64,000 nt of DNA from positions 6,646,001-6,710,000 of the forward strand of contig NZ_CP071091.1 in NCBI RefSeq assembly GCF_017301635.1, given 5' to 3'. The notes under the pieces are model-generated. The model was not told the DNA's origin and ran no database searches. It saw nothing but the letters and a program-made list of their open reading frames with translations. Positions 8,086-17,169 of this stretch are shown here, piece after piece (within the stretch, counting starts at the first letter, position 1; each line of letters opens with the position of its first letter). A program made the position numbers and the translations under genes. The DNA is from Myxococcus landrumus. GTDB taxonomy: Bacteria; Myxococcota; Myxococcia; Myxococcales; Myxococcaceae.

Positions 8086-9303
8086 ATGAGTGCCGACGCC
8101 ATGAGCGCCCCCCTTCCCCCGCCGCCGGTCTGGCGTCTCGCGCAACGCATGTCGCGCATCAAGACGTCCGCCGTGCGCGAAATCCTCAAGGTCGCGGAGC
8201 GCCCCGACATCCTCTCCTTCGCCGGCGGCCTGCCCGCGCCGGAGCTCTTCCCGCTGGAGGCCATCGCGGACGCCCACGCGCGCGTGCTGGCCGAGGACGG
8301 CCGCTCCGCCCTCCAGTACAGCACCACCGAGGGCTTCGCCCCGCTGCGTGAGTGGATTGCCACGCACCTGGGCAAGAAGGGCCGCGTCTGCAACGCGGAC
8401 CAGATTCTCATCACCAACGGCTCGCAGCAGGGCATCGACCTGGTCGCGAAGGTGCTGCTGGACCCGGGTGACCTCGTCATCGTCGAGAACCCCAGCTACC
8501 TCGCCGCGCTGCAGACGTTCGGCGGCTACGAGGCGAAGTTCGCGACGGTGGAGAGCGACGACCACGGCATGCGCGTGGACGACCTGGAGCGCGTGCTGGC
8601 GACGCACAAGCCGAAGCTGCTCTACATCGTCGCCAACTTCCAGAACCCCAAGGGCACCACCCTGGCCCTGGAGCGCCGCAAGGAGCTGGTGCGGCTGGCG
8701 CAGCAGCACCGCTTCCTCATCCTCGAGGACGACCCGTACGGCGAGCTGCGCTTCCGTGGCGAGCACCTGCCGTCGCTGGCCGCCTTCGAGGACCAGGGCG
8801 TCGTCGTGTCCCTGGGTACGTTCTCCAAGACGCTGGCCCCGGGCCTGCGCATCGGCTGGGTGGCGGGCCCGAAGGACTTCGTGCGCAGCCTCACCATCGC
8901 CAAGCAGTCCACGGACCTGCACACCGCCACCGTCGCCCAGCGCGCCGTGGTGAAGCTGCTCCAGAACTTCGACTACTACGGCCACCTGGAGTCGCTGCGC
9001 CCCGTCTACGGCGAGCGCGCCAACGCCATGCTGGACGCCCTCAAGCTCCACATGCCCCAGGGCACCAGTTGGACGCACCCCGACGGCGGCATGTTCCTCT
9101 GGGCCCAACTTCCCCCGGGCCTCAGCGGTGACACCCTGCTACCGCGCGCCATCGAGCAGAAGGTCGCCTTCGTTCCGGGCAGCCCCTTCTTCGCCACCAA
9201 CCCGCGCTCGGAGTTCATCCGCCTCAACTACTCCAACCGCCCGCCGGAGCTGATTGCCGAGGGCATGCGCCGCCTGGGCGCCGTCATCTCCGGCTCGCTG
9301 TAG
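8086..9303 (+). CDS. PLP-dependent aminotransferase, class I/II (LysN/2-aminoadipate type)
   Basis: A fold-type I aminotransferase of 405 residues. Visible marks are the GGLPAPELFP N-terminal loop, the YSTTEGFAPLREW segment, TNGSQQGIDLV, the PLP-stacking and phosphate regions, the pyridine-ring Asp/Tyr in LEDDPYGELRF, and the Schiff-base Lys in GTFSKTLAPGLRIGW near residue 247. This pattern is shared with 2-aminoadipate/aromatic aminotransferases and with the MocR effector domain, but there is no DNA-binding domain here. AAAGGAGA lies just before the ATG inside the end of the Lrp gene. Substrate is probably an aromatic, branched or aminoadipate-type amino acid; the sequence does not decide. 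Confidence 0.9.
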   Translation: MSADAMSAPLPPPPVWRLAQRMSRIKTSAVREILKVAERPDILSFAGGLPAPELFPLEAIADAHARVLAEDGRSALQYSTTEGFAPLREWIATHLGKKGRVCNADQILITNGSQQGIDLVAKVLLDPGDLVIVENPSYLAALQTFGGYEAKFATVESDDHGMRVDDLERVLATHKPKLLYIVANFQNPKGTTLALERRKELVRLAQQHRFLILEDDPYGELRFRGEHLPSLAAFEDQGVVVSLGTFSKTLAPGLRIGWVAGPKDFVRSLTIAKQSTDLHTATVAQRAVVKLLQNFDYYGHLESLRPVYGERANAMLDALKLHMPQGTSWTHPDGGMFLWAQLPPGLSGDTLLPRAIEQKVAFVPGSPFFATNPRSEFIRLNYSNRPPELIAEGMRRLGAVISGSL

Positions 9304-9328
9304 TCCGCCGCCGGGACTCCCAGGATGT

Positions 9329-9363
9329 GCCGCGCCGCGTCGGGTCTCCCGGCGCGGCGTTTT
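9329..9363 (+). terminator. Rho-independent terminator of the Lrp-aminotransferase operon
   Basis: GCCGCGCCG at 9329-9337 pairs perfectly with CGGCGCGGC at 9350-9358 across a 12-base loop, followed by G and four T. It sits 26 bases after the aminotransferase stop and is the only hairpin in the window with a clear T tract. Confidence 0.85.
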
Positions 9364-9378
9364 CATTTCCGCCCAAGT

Positions 9379-9400
9379 TGAATCCCGATTCAGGTTTCAA
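9379..9400. promoter_or_regulatory. Palindrome TGAATC-CC-GATTCA and adjoining GGTTTCAA
   Basis: A perfect inverted repeat with six-base arms at 9379-9392, extended on the right by GGTTTCAA to 9400. It lies 110 bases upstream of the SDR start. The right half matches the element at the TetR start codon (6097-6110). The size and symmetry fit a TetR dimer operator. A promoter was not defined. Confidence 0.4.
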
Positions 9401-9510
9401 CTCGTTCCCCGCTGGCCAGGGCGGGCCGGGTTTCGTACCCTGCGCGGCGGGACTTCTGGCGGCCTGGGGTGCTCACGGCACTTGCGCCGCCCAACACACC
9501 GGAGAGACAC

Positions 9511-10257
9511 ATGCAGCTCAAGGACCTGAAGGTGATTGTGACGGGTGGTGCCCAGGGCATGGGTGCGCACTTCGCGCAGCGACTGCTGGAGGCCGGGGCC
9601 CAGGTGGCCGTGGGTGACGTGGCGGAGGAGAAGCTGGCCGCGCTGCCCGCGGGCATCCACCGCCGCAAGCTGGATGTGTCGTCGGAGGAGGACATCGCGT
9701 CCTTCGTGAGCTGGGCGCACGGGGCGATGGGCGGCCTCAACGGCCTCATCAACAACGCGGGCGTCCTGCGCGACGCGCTGCTGGTGAAGAAGGACAAGGC
9801 GACGGGCCAGGTGAAGAAGCTGTCCACCCAGGACTGGAACACCGTCATCGGCGTCAACCTGACGGGCGCCACGCTGATGGTGCGCGAGGTGGTGGCGAAG
9901 ATGGTGGAGACGGACCAGAAGCCCGGCGTCGTCGTCAACATGTCGTCCATCGCCCGGCACGGCAACCGGGGCCAGTCCAACTATGTCTCCGCCAAGGCGG
10001 CGCTCGCGGCGAACACCGTGACGTGGTCGCGCGAGTTCGGCCCGTTCGGCATCCGCGTGGGCGCGGTGGCCCCGGGCATGATTGAGACGCCCATGACGCA
10101 GGGCATGAACCAGAAGGCCCGCGACACGCTGGTCTCCGCCATCCCCGTGGGCCGCATCGGCCTGCCCGAGGACATCTGGCTCGCCGTGAAGTTCATCCTC
10201 GAGTGTGACTACTTCAACGGCCGCACCATCGACGTCGACGGCGGCCTCAACTTCTAG
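9511..10257 (+). CDS. Short-chain dehydrogenase/reductase (3-oxoacyl reductase-like)
   Basis: A classical SDR of 248 residues. The NAD(P)-binding motif is VTGGAQGMG at residues 11-18, NNAG is at mid-length, the Ser is in SSIARHG, and the YxxxK pair is in NYVSAKAAL. An acidic residue in the second strand region (VGDVAEEK) hints at NAD rather than NADP. Family use is reduction of 3-oxoacyl or oxidation of 3-hydroxyacyl groups, or of secondary alcohols. The ATG at 9511 is chosen because GGAGAG is correctly placed and the fold starts at once. The gene stands alone but shares an upstream element with the TetR-ketosynthase operon, which would fit a lipid role. Confidence 0.92.
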   Translation: MQLKDLKVIVTGGAQGMGAHFAQRLLEAGAQVAVGDVAEEKLAALPAGIHRRKLDVSSEEDIASFVSWAHGAMGGLNGLINNAGVLRDALLVKKDKATGQVKKLSTQDWNTVIGVNLTGATLMVREVVAKMVETDQKPGVVVNMSSIARHGNRGQSNYVSAKAALAANTVTWSREFGPFGIRVGAVAPGMIETPMTQGMNQKARDTLVSAIPVGRIGLPEDIWLAVKFILECDYFNGRTIDVDGGLNF

Positions 10258-10272
10258 GCCTGGCCGATTCCC

Positions 10273-10315
10273 CTCGAAGGCACTCCGGCGGCACGCCCGC
10301 TGAAGCGCCTTCGAG
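10273..10315. terminator. Hairpin between convergent genes
   Basis: CTCGAAGGC at 10273-10281 pairs perfectly with GCCTTCGAG at 10307-10315. It lies between the SDR gene (plus) and the TPR-like gene (minus), so it can end transcription from both sides. There is no T tract. Confidence 0.5.
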
Positions 10316-10342
10316 TGGTGAAGTCACCGCGCTCGCGCCGGC

Positions 10343-11218
10343 CTACGCGGAGCCGCTGGACTTCAGCACCACCAGCTTGGAGGCCAACAGGAACGGGATG
10401 GACAGGGGGAGGAACGCGTTCTGCGCCACCTCGCCGATGTCGACCTCCATGACGGAGGGGCCGCCCGGGGTGAGGAAGGTGAAGCGCATCTTGTCACCCG
10501 CCACCGGCGCCGAGGGGCGCGCCGAGGGCGCGGGCCGCTCGACCTTCGCGGCGGCCTCGACGAGCGCCTTCGCGGCCGCCTGGACCTCTGGCCGCGTATC
10601 AGGGCCTTCGGGCACCATGCGCCGGCCGCGATGGAGCATGGACCCGCCATCCAGCAAGGCGACGAGGAGGGTGGGAATGGTCGGACCGCCGCCCTCCTGG
10701 GGGAGGTTCGCCTCGACGACGAGCCCCAGCACGTCCCGCGCCGTCTCTTCACCCGGCAGGACGTTCATCGCCCGCAGGTGATGCCAGGTCTGGAGCAGCG
10801 ACTGGCAATCGGCACTGCCCATCGCCTCGAAGTAGGCCTGCGCGACCTTGGCCGCCCCCGCGTTGTCTCGCATGGCGAGGTGCGCGCGCAGGAGGAAGCA
10901 GGTGGCGACGCGAGAGCGCGGATGGGTGGCATGGACCTCTGTCGCCTGGCGCAGCGCCTCCTCGGCCTTGTCCGCCACGAGCAGCGCCATCCACTCCGAC
11001 AACTGCCGCGAGTTGCCTCGGAGGAGCTCAATCTCCTCGTCGAGGCTGAGCTCCGCGAAGTGGATGCGCAGGGCGAGCTCCGGCAGGCGCAGGTGCTCAC
11101 TGGCCACGCCCTCCTCGCCTCCGGACGCCCCCGCCTCCTCCGAGGGGCGAGAGCGGATGAGGGCGAACACAACTCCGCAGGCGCCGACCAGCACCAGTAT
11201 CAACAACAACAGTGACAT
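10343..11218 (-). CDS. Membrane-anchored helical-repeat protein, unknown
   Basis: A 291-residue protein that starts with a hydrophobic segment (MSLLLLILVLVGACGVVFAL), either a membrane anchor or a poor lipoprotein signal ending GAC. The middle is helical, with alternating small and aromatic positions like TPR repeats (EALRQATEVHATHPRSRVA, AAKVAQAYFEAMG). A Pro/Ala-rich linker then leads to a short beta-rich C-terminus (MRFTFLTPGGPSVMEVDIGE). No family is recognised. It is followed on the same strand, 180 bases upstream, by the lytic transglycosylase gene, which also carries TPR-like repeats. Confidence 0.7.
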   Translation of the reverse strand: MSLLLLILVLVGACGVVFALIRSRPSEEAGASGGEEGVASEHLRLPELALRIHFAELSLDEEIELLRGNSRQLSEWMALLVADKAEEALRQATEVHATHPRSRVATCFLLRAHLAMRDNAGAAKVAQAYFEAMGSADCQSLLQTWHHLRAMNVLPGEETARDVLGLVVEANLPQEGGGPTIPTLLVALLDGGSMLHRGRRMVPEGPDTRPEVQAAAKALVEAAAKVERPAPSARPSAPVAGDKMRFTFLTPGGPSVMEVDIGEVAQNAFLPLSIPFLLASKLVVLKSSGSA

Positions 11219-11398
11219 CGAGTCCCCCGAGCCGGGTCATGCCCGGGTGGACGCCCCGGGCATCTGGATGGTGTTGAATTGCATTCGCCACCCTATGACA
11301 AGTACCAGAGCGGAGGGAATGCCGTCTCGAGCCCCCGTCCGGTGCATTGACGGGGCAAATCCAGGGACCGCCGCCCTTTCTGATTCGAGGGTCCGCCA

Positions 11399-13732
11399 CT
11401 ACCTCCGGCTGACGTCGCCCGAGCGCATCGCGTGCAGCATCAAGGGCTCACCGGTGTAGAGCAGCTTGTAGGCCCCGTAGCTGCCGAGCACGTGTTTGAC
11501 GTACTCGCGTGTCTCGTCGAAGGTGATGTGCTCCACCCACTCGTCGAGCTCCGCCTCGGGCAGTGCCTGACGCCAGCGGTCCACGGCGGCGGGCCCCGCG
11601 TTGTACGCGGCCACCGCGTAGGCGACGTTGCCGTCGAAGCGCTGGAGGAGCTGCCCCAGGTAGGCCGCGCCCAGCCGGACGTTCTGCGCGGGCTGGAGCA
11701 GTCCCGCCTCCCCCACTTCGGGCAGCTTCAGTTGGCGGGCCACGGTCCTCGCCGTGTCGGGCATGAGCTGCGCGAGCCCCAGCGCCCCCGTGGCCGAGCG
11801 CGCCTGGGGACGGAACCGGCTCTCCTCGCGGATGAGTCCCTGCATCAGGTCCGGGTCCACGCGCGACACCCGCGAGTAGCGCTGGATGAGCTTCCGGTAC
11901 GTCAGCGGCCAGGTGGCCTCCCAGACCGGACGCGACGCGGCGTTGAGCGGCCCCTGCACGTCCTGACGCAGGGAGACCCGGGCCACCTGCCTCGCGGCCT
12001 GCTTGCGCCCCGCGCGCAGCATCGTCTGGTAGAGCAGCCGCGCGGGCGCCTCCGGCAAGCCTCGCGAGTCCACCGCGAGCAGCTCCTTGGCCGCGCCGGG
12101 ATGTCCCAAGCGCAAGAGCTCCACCCCCGCGGCGAAGCGCGGGTCATCGCGCAGGACGCCGGGAGGCAGCGGCCACACCTCGTCAGGAGGGACTTCGGCG
12201 CCCGGCTCGGGAGGAGGCACCGCCTGGGCCAGCCGCACCGGAGCCACCCGCGCCAGCCGAGAGCGCGCCAGCATGCCGTACCAGCTCGCGGGCCGCTCCG
12301 TGGTCAGCCGGACGTAGTCATCGAGCGCGGCGGCGTTGGTGAGCGGCGCGGCCTCTCGCAGGCGCGCGCGCCAGTACCGCGCCCGCCACAGCGACTCGTC
12401 CGTGCGCGAGGCCGCGGGCAGGTGCTCCACCGCATCCAACGCGGCCAGGGCCTGCGTGGGGGCCTCGCGCCGCGTGTGGAGCCAGAACGTCCGGAAGAGC
12501 GCCTCCGCCGCGAAGTTGCCAGCGGGATAGCGCCGCGCGGCCTCCGCGTAGCGCGCGAGCGCCACGTCGGCCTGCCCCGTGCGCTGGAGCAACCACGCCT
12601 CGAAGAAGAGCGCGTCATCCGCGTAGCCGTGCTCGGGGTAGTCGCGCGCGAGCGTCGCGTAGGTCTCGATGGCGCCCTTCGGGTCCACCACCGACTGCGA
12701 GTACCCCAGCACATAGAGGGCCTGGGGCCGCTGCTCCGGCGACAGACACTTCTCCGCCACGGGCGCGAGCAGTTGGATGGCGCGGCGGTGCTGACGCTCC
12801 TTGCGCAGCGCGCGGCCATAGGCGAGGTGCGCGCGGCAGGAGGTTTCGTCGGGCAGCTCGACCTGGGACATCACCCCCCGAAGCAGTTCCATCGCCGCGA
12901 TGTTGTGGTGCAGCTCCACCAGCGCCTCCGCGCGGCGCACCTTCCACTTGAGCGGCAGCGACAACCCCGTGAGGCGCTGACGGGCCCGCTGCGCCTCGCG
13001 CGACAAGGGACTCGTCGCCCAGACCTCCAGCAGCGCGCGGTGCTCCAGGTTGTACTGCCCCTGCGCCCGGGCCAAATCACAGACGGCGAGCAGCGCCTTC
13101 GTCCGCAGCACGTCCGGCCCCTTGGTCTGTCGGCTGTCGATGAGCTCCTGGAGCGCCTCCACCGCGCCGGGGATGTCGCGCTGACGCCGGAGCACTCGCG
13201 CGAGGCTGAAGCGCGCCTCCGCGTAGAGCGGCGAGCCCGGGCTCACCTCGCGATACTGCGAGGCGGCCAGCTCCCGCTTGCGCAGCTTCTCGTTGGCCTG
13301 CGCCGCCCACAGCAGGAAGTGGTCCTTCAGCGGCGCGTAGTCGACGGCCAGCGCGGCCAGCTCCTCCGCGGAGGTGGCGTAGTCACGGGCCAGGTGCGCG
13401 CTCTGCGCACGCAGGAAGCGGACGGGCAGCGTGGCGGCCTCGTCCGCGAGCAGGGCGCGGGCTCGCGCATGACGGCCCAGGCGCAGGGCCTCCCGCGCCT
13501 TGGCCAGGGCCCCTTGCGCGAAGTACGGCGCGAGCTGCTCCGGACCGAACATCGACACGGAGAGCTCCGCGCCCGAAGGCTGCGCCGCCGGAGTGTCGAG
13601 CAGTTGCTCCAACTGCTCCTCCGACAGGACCTCACCAGGGCCTTCATCCTCGGGGGACTGCGCCCAGGCGGAGCTCGCGTGGGTGAGGGAGAGCACCACG
13701 GCACCCACGCGCAGCCAACGTCGTCCATCCAT
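11399..13732 (-). CDS. slt: Soluble lytic murein transglycosylase with TPR-like superhelix
   Basis: A 777-residue periplasmic enzyme that cleaves the MurNAc-GlcNAc bond of peptidoglycan to give 1,6-anhydro ends. It has a Sec signal (ends SSAWAQS), a long alpha-helical repeat region (residues about 60-600, as in E. coli Slt70) and a C-terminal goose-lysozyme-like domain. The catalytic Glu is in GLIREESRFRP near residue 635. The other family marks follow: GALGLAQLMPDTA, NVRLGAAYLGQLL, AVAAYNAGP and the final TREYVKHVLGSY. Length is longer than Slt70 (about 645) because of extra N-terminal repeats. The symbol is given by family resemblance only. Confidence 0.9.
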   Translation of the reverse strand: MDGRRWLRVGAVVLSLTHASSAWAQSPEDEGPGEVLSEEQLEQLLDTPAAQPSGAELSVSMFGPEQLAPYFAQGALAKAREALRLGRHARARALLADEAATLPVRFLRAQSAHLARDYATSAEELAALAVDYAPLKDHFLLWAAQANEKLRKRELAASQYREVSPGSPLYAEARFSLARVLRRQRDIPGAVEALQELIDSRQTKGPDVLRTKALLAVCDLARAQGQYNLEHRALLEVWATSPLSREAQRARQRLTGLSLPLKWKVRRAEALVELHHNIAAMELLRGVMSQVELPDETSCRAHLAYGRALRKERQHRRAIQLLAPVAEKCLSPEQRPQALYVLGYSQSVVDPKGAIETYATLARDYPEHGYADDALFFEAWLLQRTGQADVALARYAEAARRYPAGNFAAEALFRTFWLHTRREAPTQALAALDAVEHLPAASRTDESLWRARYWRARLREAAPLTNAAALDDYVRLTTERPASWYGMLARSRLARVAPVRLAQAVPPPEPGAEVPPDEVWPLPPGVLRDDPRFAAGVELLRLGHPGAAKELLAVDSRGLPEAPARLLYQTMLRAGRKQAARQVARVSLRQDVQGPLNAASRPVWEATWPLTYRKLIQRYSRVSRVDPDLMQGLIREESRFRPQARSATGALGLAQLMPDTARTVARQLKLPEVGEAGLLQPAQNVRLGAAYLGQLLQRFDGNVAYAVAAYNAGPAAVDRWRQALPEAELDEWVEHITFDETREYVKHVLGSYGAYKLLYTGEPLMLHAMRSGDVSRR

Positions 13733-13898
13733 GCATGCCCTCTTCTTCGGCGAAACGGGCCGCTAAGGGTTTGCACGACAGCTCGACTTGGGACCGCACC
13801 AAGGACGCGACATCCTCACCCGCGTCGACCAGGCGATACACCCGCGGGACACGTCCACCCGCCTCTGCCTGAAACCCGACGGAGGGAGACAGCGCCCG

Positions 13899-14330
13899 CT
13901 ACCCTCGCACCCGCTCCGCCAACGCGCGGTTCATCGCCGCATAGGCGGACTGGAGGGCCTCGACGCGCTTCCTTCCAAAGAGCCGCGTCGCCACGCCCCG
14001 GAACTCCTCGCCATGCACCAGCCGCGTCCCGCGCCCTTCCGAACTCAGATGGAAGAAGTGCCGCCCCTGCAACACCCCCGGAACGCCGCCCGTCCACTCC
14101 AACGCCCCAGGTGACTCCACGCGGACCAGCGTCGCCGTGAAGCGCAGGGCCCACCACTCCGGACCTCCTGGCGGGTAGGCCCGCACCGCCACACGCGCCC
14201 CGACCTCCAGCCGCCCCCGCGCCTCCAACAACAGGGGGTTCCAGTCCGGATAGCGGGCGAAGTCGCTCAGCACCTCCCACACCTTCTCAGGGGGTGCGTC
14301 GATGAAGTCTTCCGTCCTCACGAGGAGCAT
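13899..14330 (-). CDS. SRPBCC (START-like) domain protein
   Basis: A 143-residue single-domain protein of the helix-grip SRPBCC fold (polyketide cyclase/dehydrase type). The first strand and helix EDFIDAPPEKVWEVLSDFARYPDWNPLL are diagnostic, and the last long helix (ALQSAYAAMNRALAERV) closes the hydrophobic pocket. Such proteins bind lipids or other small hydrophobic molecules; no enzyme residues can be named. It is cytoplasmic, with no signal peptide. It lies upstream of the transglycosylase on the same strand, with a 166-base gap, so it may have its own promoter. Confidence 0.87.
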   Translation of the reverse strand: MLLVRTEDFIDAPPEKVWEVLSDFARYPDWNPLLLEARGRLEVGARVAVRAYPPGGPEWWALRFTATLVRVESPGALEWTGGVPGVLQGRHFFHLSSEGRGTRLVHGEEFRGVATRLFGRKRVEALQSAYAAMNRALAERVRG

Positions 14331-14642
14331 TCCGCTCCCTTACCGCCCGCCTCCCACCGCGCAAAGACACACCCGTACCCCCTGGCGTCTTGCATTCGAG
14401 AGCACCTGACACCCACCTGCCCTTTCGGACGATTGCGGGATGACAGGACAATCGCGACTTTCTTCGTTAATCAGGAAGAAGCGGAGAGACCGTGGGTTGC
14501 TGGTATCAGAACCCTTCCAAGTCCCTCCCGGCGCGAGACGCAGAAGGGGCTCGCGCCTGGTGAACGAAGCAAAGCGGGCCGCCCTCCGCGGTATCGGATG
14601 GGGAGCCCAGACCAGGGGTGCGAAGGCGAGGGGCACCCACCG
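14331..14642. other. Intergenic region, no feature recognised
   Basis: About 310 bases between two minus-strand genes. Short open frames exist on both strands but none has a convincing ribosome site or protein-like composition. I see no strong hairpin. The centre (around 14450-14480) is less G+C rich and could hold the promoter for the SRPBCC gene. Confidence 0.4.
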
Positions 14643-15056
14643 CTAGTAGAGGTCGACGGGCATTGTCGCGCCTGCCTCGAACTCCGGAGCGCGGCGGAGC
14701 TGATCCAGCACACGCGGCGCGCAGCGCAGGTGAAGCATGGGCAATGAGCCCGGCGGACTCACCGAGCGCACGGAGCCCTGGAGGTTGTGCGCCTCAATCC
14801 ACCGGATGAGGCTCTCGTGGAAGCGAGCACTCTCCGCCTGCCCGGCCCGATGGACCTCCGCCCGAGAAAGGGGCGGGGGGCGGACAGACGTGTGCCGTCG
14901 GGACGCCGCGGGGACCTCTCGGGGCATCACCGTGATGTCGATCCACTCGGGTGACGTCCGCGCGCTGGCGGAGCCAGGCAACGGGCGTATCCCCGAGGGA
15001 CTATATGGACCGCCCGCCGCGAAACCGTCCCCGGGCTCGCCATTCTTCCTGCTCAT
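14643..15056 (-). CDS. Small protein resembling a subtilase propeptide/inhibitor
   Basis: A 137-residue protein with no signal peptide. The first half is a low-complexity Pro/Ser/Arg region. From about residue 36 it reads as strand (WIDITVMP), helix (FHESLIRWIEAHNL), two strands (SVRSVSP, PMLHLRCA), helix (RVLDQLRRAPEF) and strand (AGATMPVDLY). This beta-alpha-beta-beta-alpha-beta order is that of the I9 propeptide/inhibitor fold of subtilases. It lies 63 bases downstream of a subtilase gene on the same strand. GGGGGAGG precedes the ATG at a suitable distance. Role as a separate chaperone or inhibitor of the protease is inference. Confidence 0.6.
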   Translation of the reverse strand: MSRKNGEPGDGFAAGGPYSPSGIRPLPGSASARTSPEWIDITVMPREVPAASRRHTSVRPPPLSRAEVHRAGQAESARFHESLIRWIEAHNLQGSVRSVSPPGSLPMLHLRCAPRVLDQLRRAPEFEAGATMPVDLY

Positions 15057-15119
15057 GGCCTCATCCTCCCCCGGGTCCGGCGCTCACCTGGCGCCGACCC
15101 CGGCTGCGACCCACCACCG

Positions 15120-16547
15120 TCACCTGAATACAGCCAGGCCCTTGCCCGTCCGATGTCCGTTGGAGCGAGGGAGCTTGACCGCATTGGCCAAAATCAAATC
15201 CCGCACCTCGAGCGCCGTCAAGTCAGGGGCGCGGCACCGATAGAGCGCCGCGATACCCGCTACATAAGGCGCCGCCATGCTCGTGCCACTCATTCGTTCG
15301 TAGAATGCCTGATTGTTACAACGTCGCTCGGTGCTGGAATACACATTCACCCCGTAACCCATGACGTCGGGTACGACGCGGCGCTCCACGACGCCACTGG
15401 CGGAGAAATGAGCCACGTTGCGCTCGAAGTCGACTGCCCCCACGGCCAGGGACTCTTCAAAGGCGGCTGGATAACCAACCGTGTCGGGTCCACTGTTGCC
15501 TGCCGCGACAACGGGCAGGACGTTGCTGTCCAGCAGTCGACGAATCATCGTCTGGAGCGCGCGTTGGTTGAGCTTGTAGTCGGCCTCCGAGATGCCCGGC
15601 GGCGGCTTGAGCGGGAACCCCAGTGAGAGGTTCACCACCGCGGGGCGCGTGACGTTCTGCGGGCTGCTGAACTGGTGCAGCAGCCACTCCATGCCCGCGG
15701 CCACGCGGCCCAGGCTGGTGCGGATGGTCTCCGACTCGATGACGGACGCGACATAGAGGTCCACCTCCGGGGCGACGCCGTGGTGCGTGCCCGCGGCGAT
15801 GCCGCACACGTGGGTGCCGTGGCCGTCCGGGTCGAAGCCTCGAATGTCGCGCGCTGGATTGTGCGGCGAGTTGGGGAACAGCGACACGTAGCGGAACTGG
15901 ATGACCCGAGCGGCGTGCTCGGGGTGGTCCGCGTCCACCCCCGTGTCCAGCACGCCGAGCAGCACGCCCGCGCCCCGGATGCCCTGCGCGTGCGCCAGGG
16001 GCACGCCGCTCTCATCGGGCCACTCGCGCTGGGCCAGCGAGCTCATGCCCCGGTTGCGCGGCCCGGACTGTCCCGCCGACACGGGGCCGGGGAAGGACAG
16101 GGGGACGACGTCGGGGATGAACTCGAAGTCGGTGGCCAGTTCGCCTCGCGCCTCCGCCTCCGTGGCATCCGAGTAGAAGTGCGCCATGGTGGCGCCGATG
16201 AGCGGCATGAAGCGGAAGCTGCCCGCCTCGCTGCCCGTCTGCTCCGTCACGGGCGCGCCCGGCAACGCCGGGACCGTGGCGTCCGCGCCACGCGTGGTGG
16301 GGCGCTTGATGCGCGAGCCCTTCGACACGCGCTTGCGGGCCTCCTCTCCGCTGACGGGAGGACGCGGACCAGGCAGCGTGGCAGAGCGCATGCCCAGCGA
16401 CGACAGGGTATCCGGCGCGCGATTGGCGACCGCGAAACGAAGGGCCGTGGTGCGAGGCAACACGCGCTCGCCCTGCTGCGTACCGCGAGGCCCGACGCGG
16501 GCCTCCGTCTCGATGGACTCCTTGGGAACCAACAGGTAGGACTTCAT
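15120..16547 (-). CDS. Subtilisin-like serine protease (S8 family)
   Basis: A 475-residue S8 protease with the full triad: Asp in LGVLDTGVDADHPEH (near residue 200), His in DGHGTHVCG (near 245) and Ser in MSGTSMAAPYVAG (near 419). The oxyanion Asn is in VVAAGNSGPD. There is no Sec signal; the first 180 residues are a Pro/Arg-rich leader with no clear I9 propeptide. Many cyanobactin-type and bacterial intracellular subtilases share such leaders. ATG 16547 was chosen because the frame before it has shadow-like composition. A small gene downstream looks like a stand-alone propeptide. The target is unknown; predation or intracellular turnover are both possible. Confidence 0.92.
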   Translation of the reverse strand: MKSYLLVPKESIETEARVGPRGTQQGERVLPRTTALRFAVANRAPDTLSSLGMRSATLPGPRPPVSGEEARKRVSKGSRIKRPTTRGADATVPALPGAPVTEQTGSEAGSFRFMPLIGATMAHFYSDATEAEARGELATDFEFIPDVVPLSFPGPVSAGQSGPRNRGMSSLAQREWPDESGVPLAHAQGIRGAGVLLGVLDTGVDADHPEHAARVIQFRYVSLFPNSPHNPARDIRGFDPDGHGTHVCGIAAGTHHGVAPEVDLYVASVIESETIRTSLGRVAAGMEWLLHQFSSPQNVTRPAVVNLSLGFPLKPPPGISEADYKLNQRALQTMIRRLLDSNVLPVVAAGNSGPDTVGYPAAFEESLAVGAVDFERNVAHFSASGVVERRVVPDVMGYGVNVYSSTERRCNNQAFYERMSGTSMAAPYVAGIAALYRCRAPDLTALEVRDLILANAVKLPRSNGHRTGKGLAVFR

Positions 16548-17169
16548 GGGTTGTCTACTCCTTGAACCACCGTGCAACGCAGGCGGCGCGCGACAAGGGC
16601 CTCCCGCATCCAAGCTTCGTCCGCCGCGCCCGGAGCCTCGCGAGCCCGGCGGGAGATGAATGGCGCGCGATGGGTGGCGCGCCGCACCGCCGGGTCCTCT
16701 CGCCCGGCGCATGGGCCCTCCTCGTTGCGTGGGGCCGCGGCGCGGCCCTCGAATCCCCACTCAGCCCGTGGCATCAGGCCGGACACACTCCGGCCCCGCG
16801 CCAGCCCTGGCTCCCGGCCCTTCGTGGCTGTGGTCCGCTGCTCCATGCCTCGCGCGTCCCTCCTGGAAATCCTGTCCGCATGGGGAGATTGGACAGGACA
16901 GCCCTGACAATTAAAGCAGGGTTTCCAAGTTGTAGACGCATGAGCCCCCCCGAATCGGTCCTAGCGGGACTTTCTGGAGCGTCTGGAAGTATGAAGGAAG
17001 GCGGGCGGACTGCTCGGCGCGTCACAGGAGGGGTGTCCGCCACCAGACCCGAGGCGTGGTCAGGGGACGGGCAGGAGGGGGGAAGTTCGCGTCCCCACAA
17101 TTGTTCGCACCCATCCTCAACGACGGATTAAGTGGGGAAGGACGTACGCGCCCCCTTGGAGCCATCGAC
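16548..17169. other. Divergent intergenic region
   Basis: About 620 bases between the subtilase (minus) and the Lgt-like gene (plus). No supported gene. Most is G+C rich; a more A+T-containing stretch at about 16905-16935 (GACAATTAAAGCAGGG) is the best candidate for a promoter. I could not fix -35/-10 boxes. Confidence 0.4.

Noticed and set aside
14440..14646. Small plus-strand open frame beginning MTGQSRLSSLIRKK
   Set aside because: No ribosome site, Arg-rich low-complexity composition, and overlap with the end of a better supported minus-strand gene.
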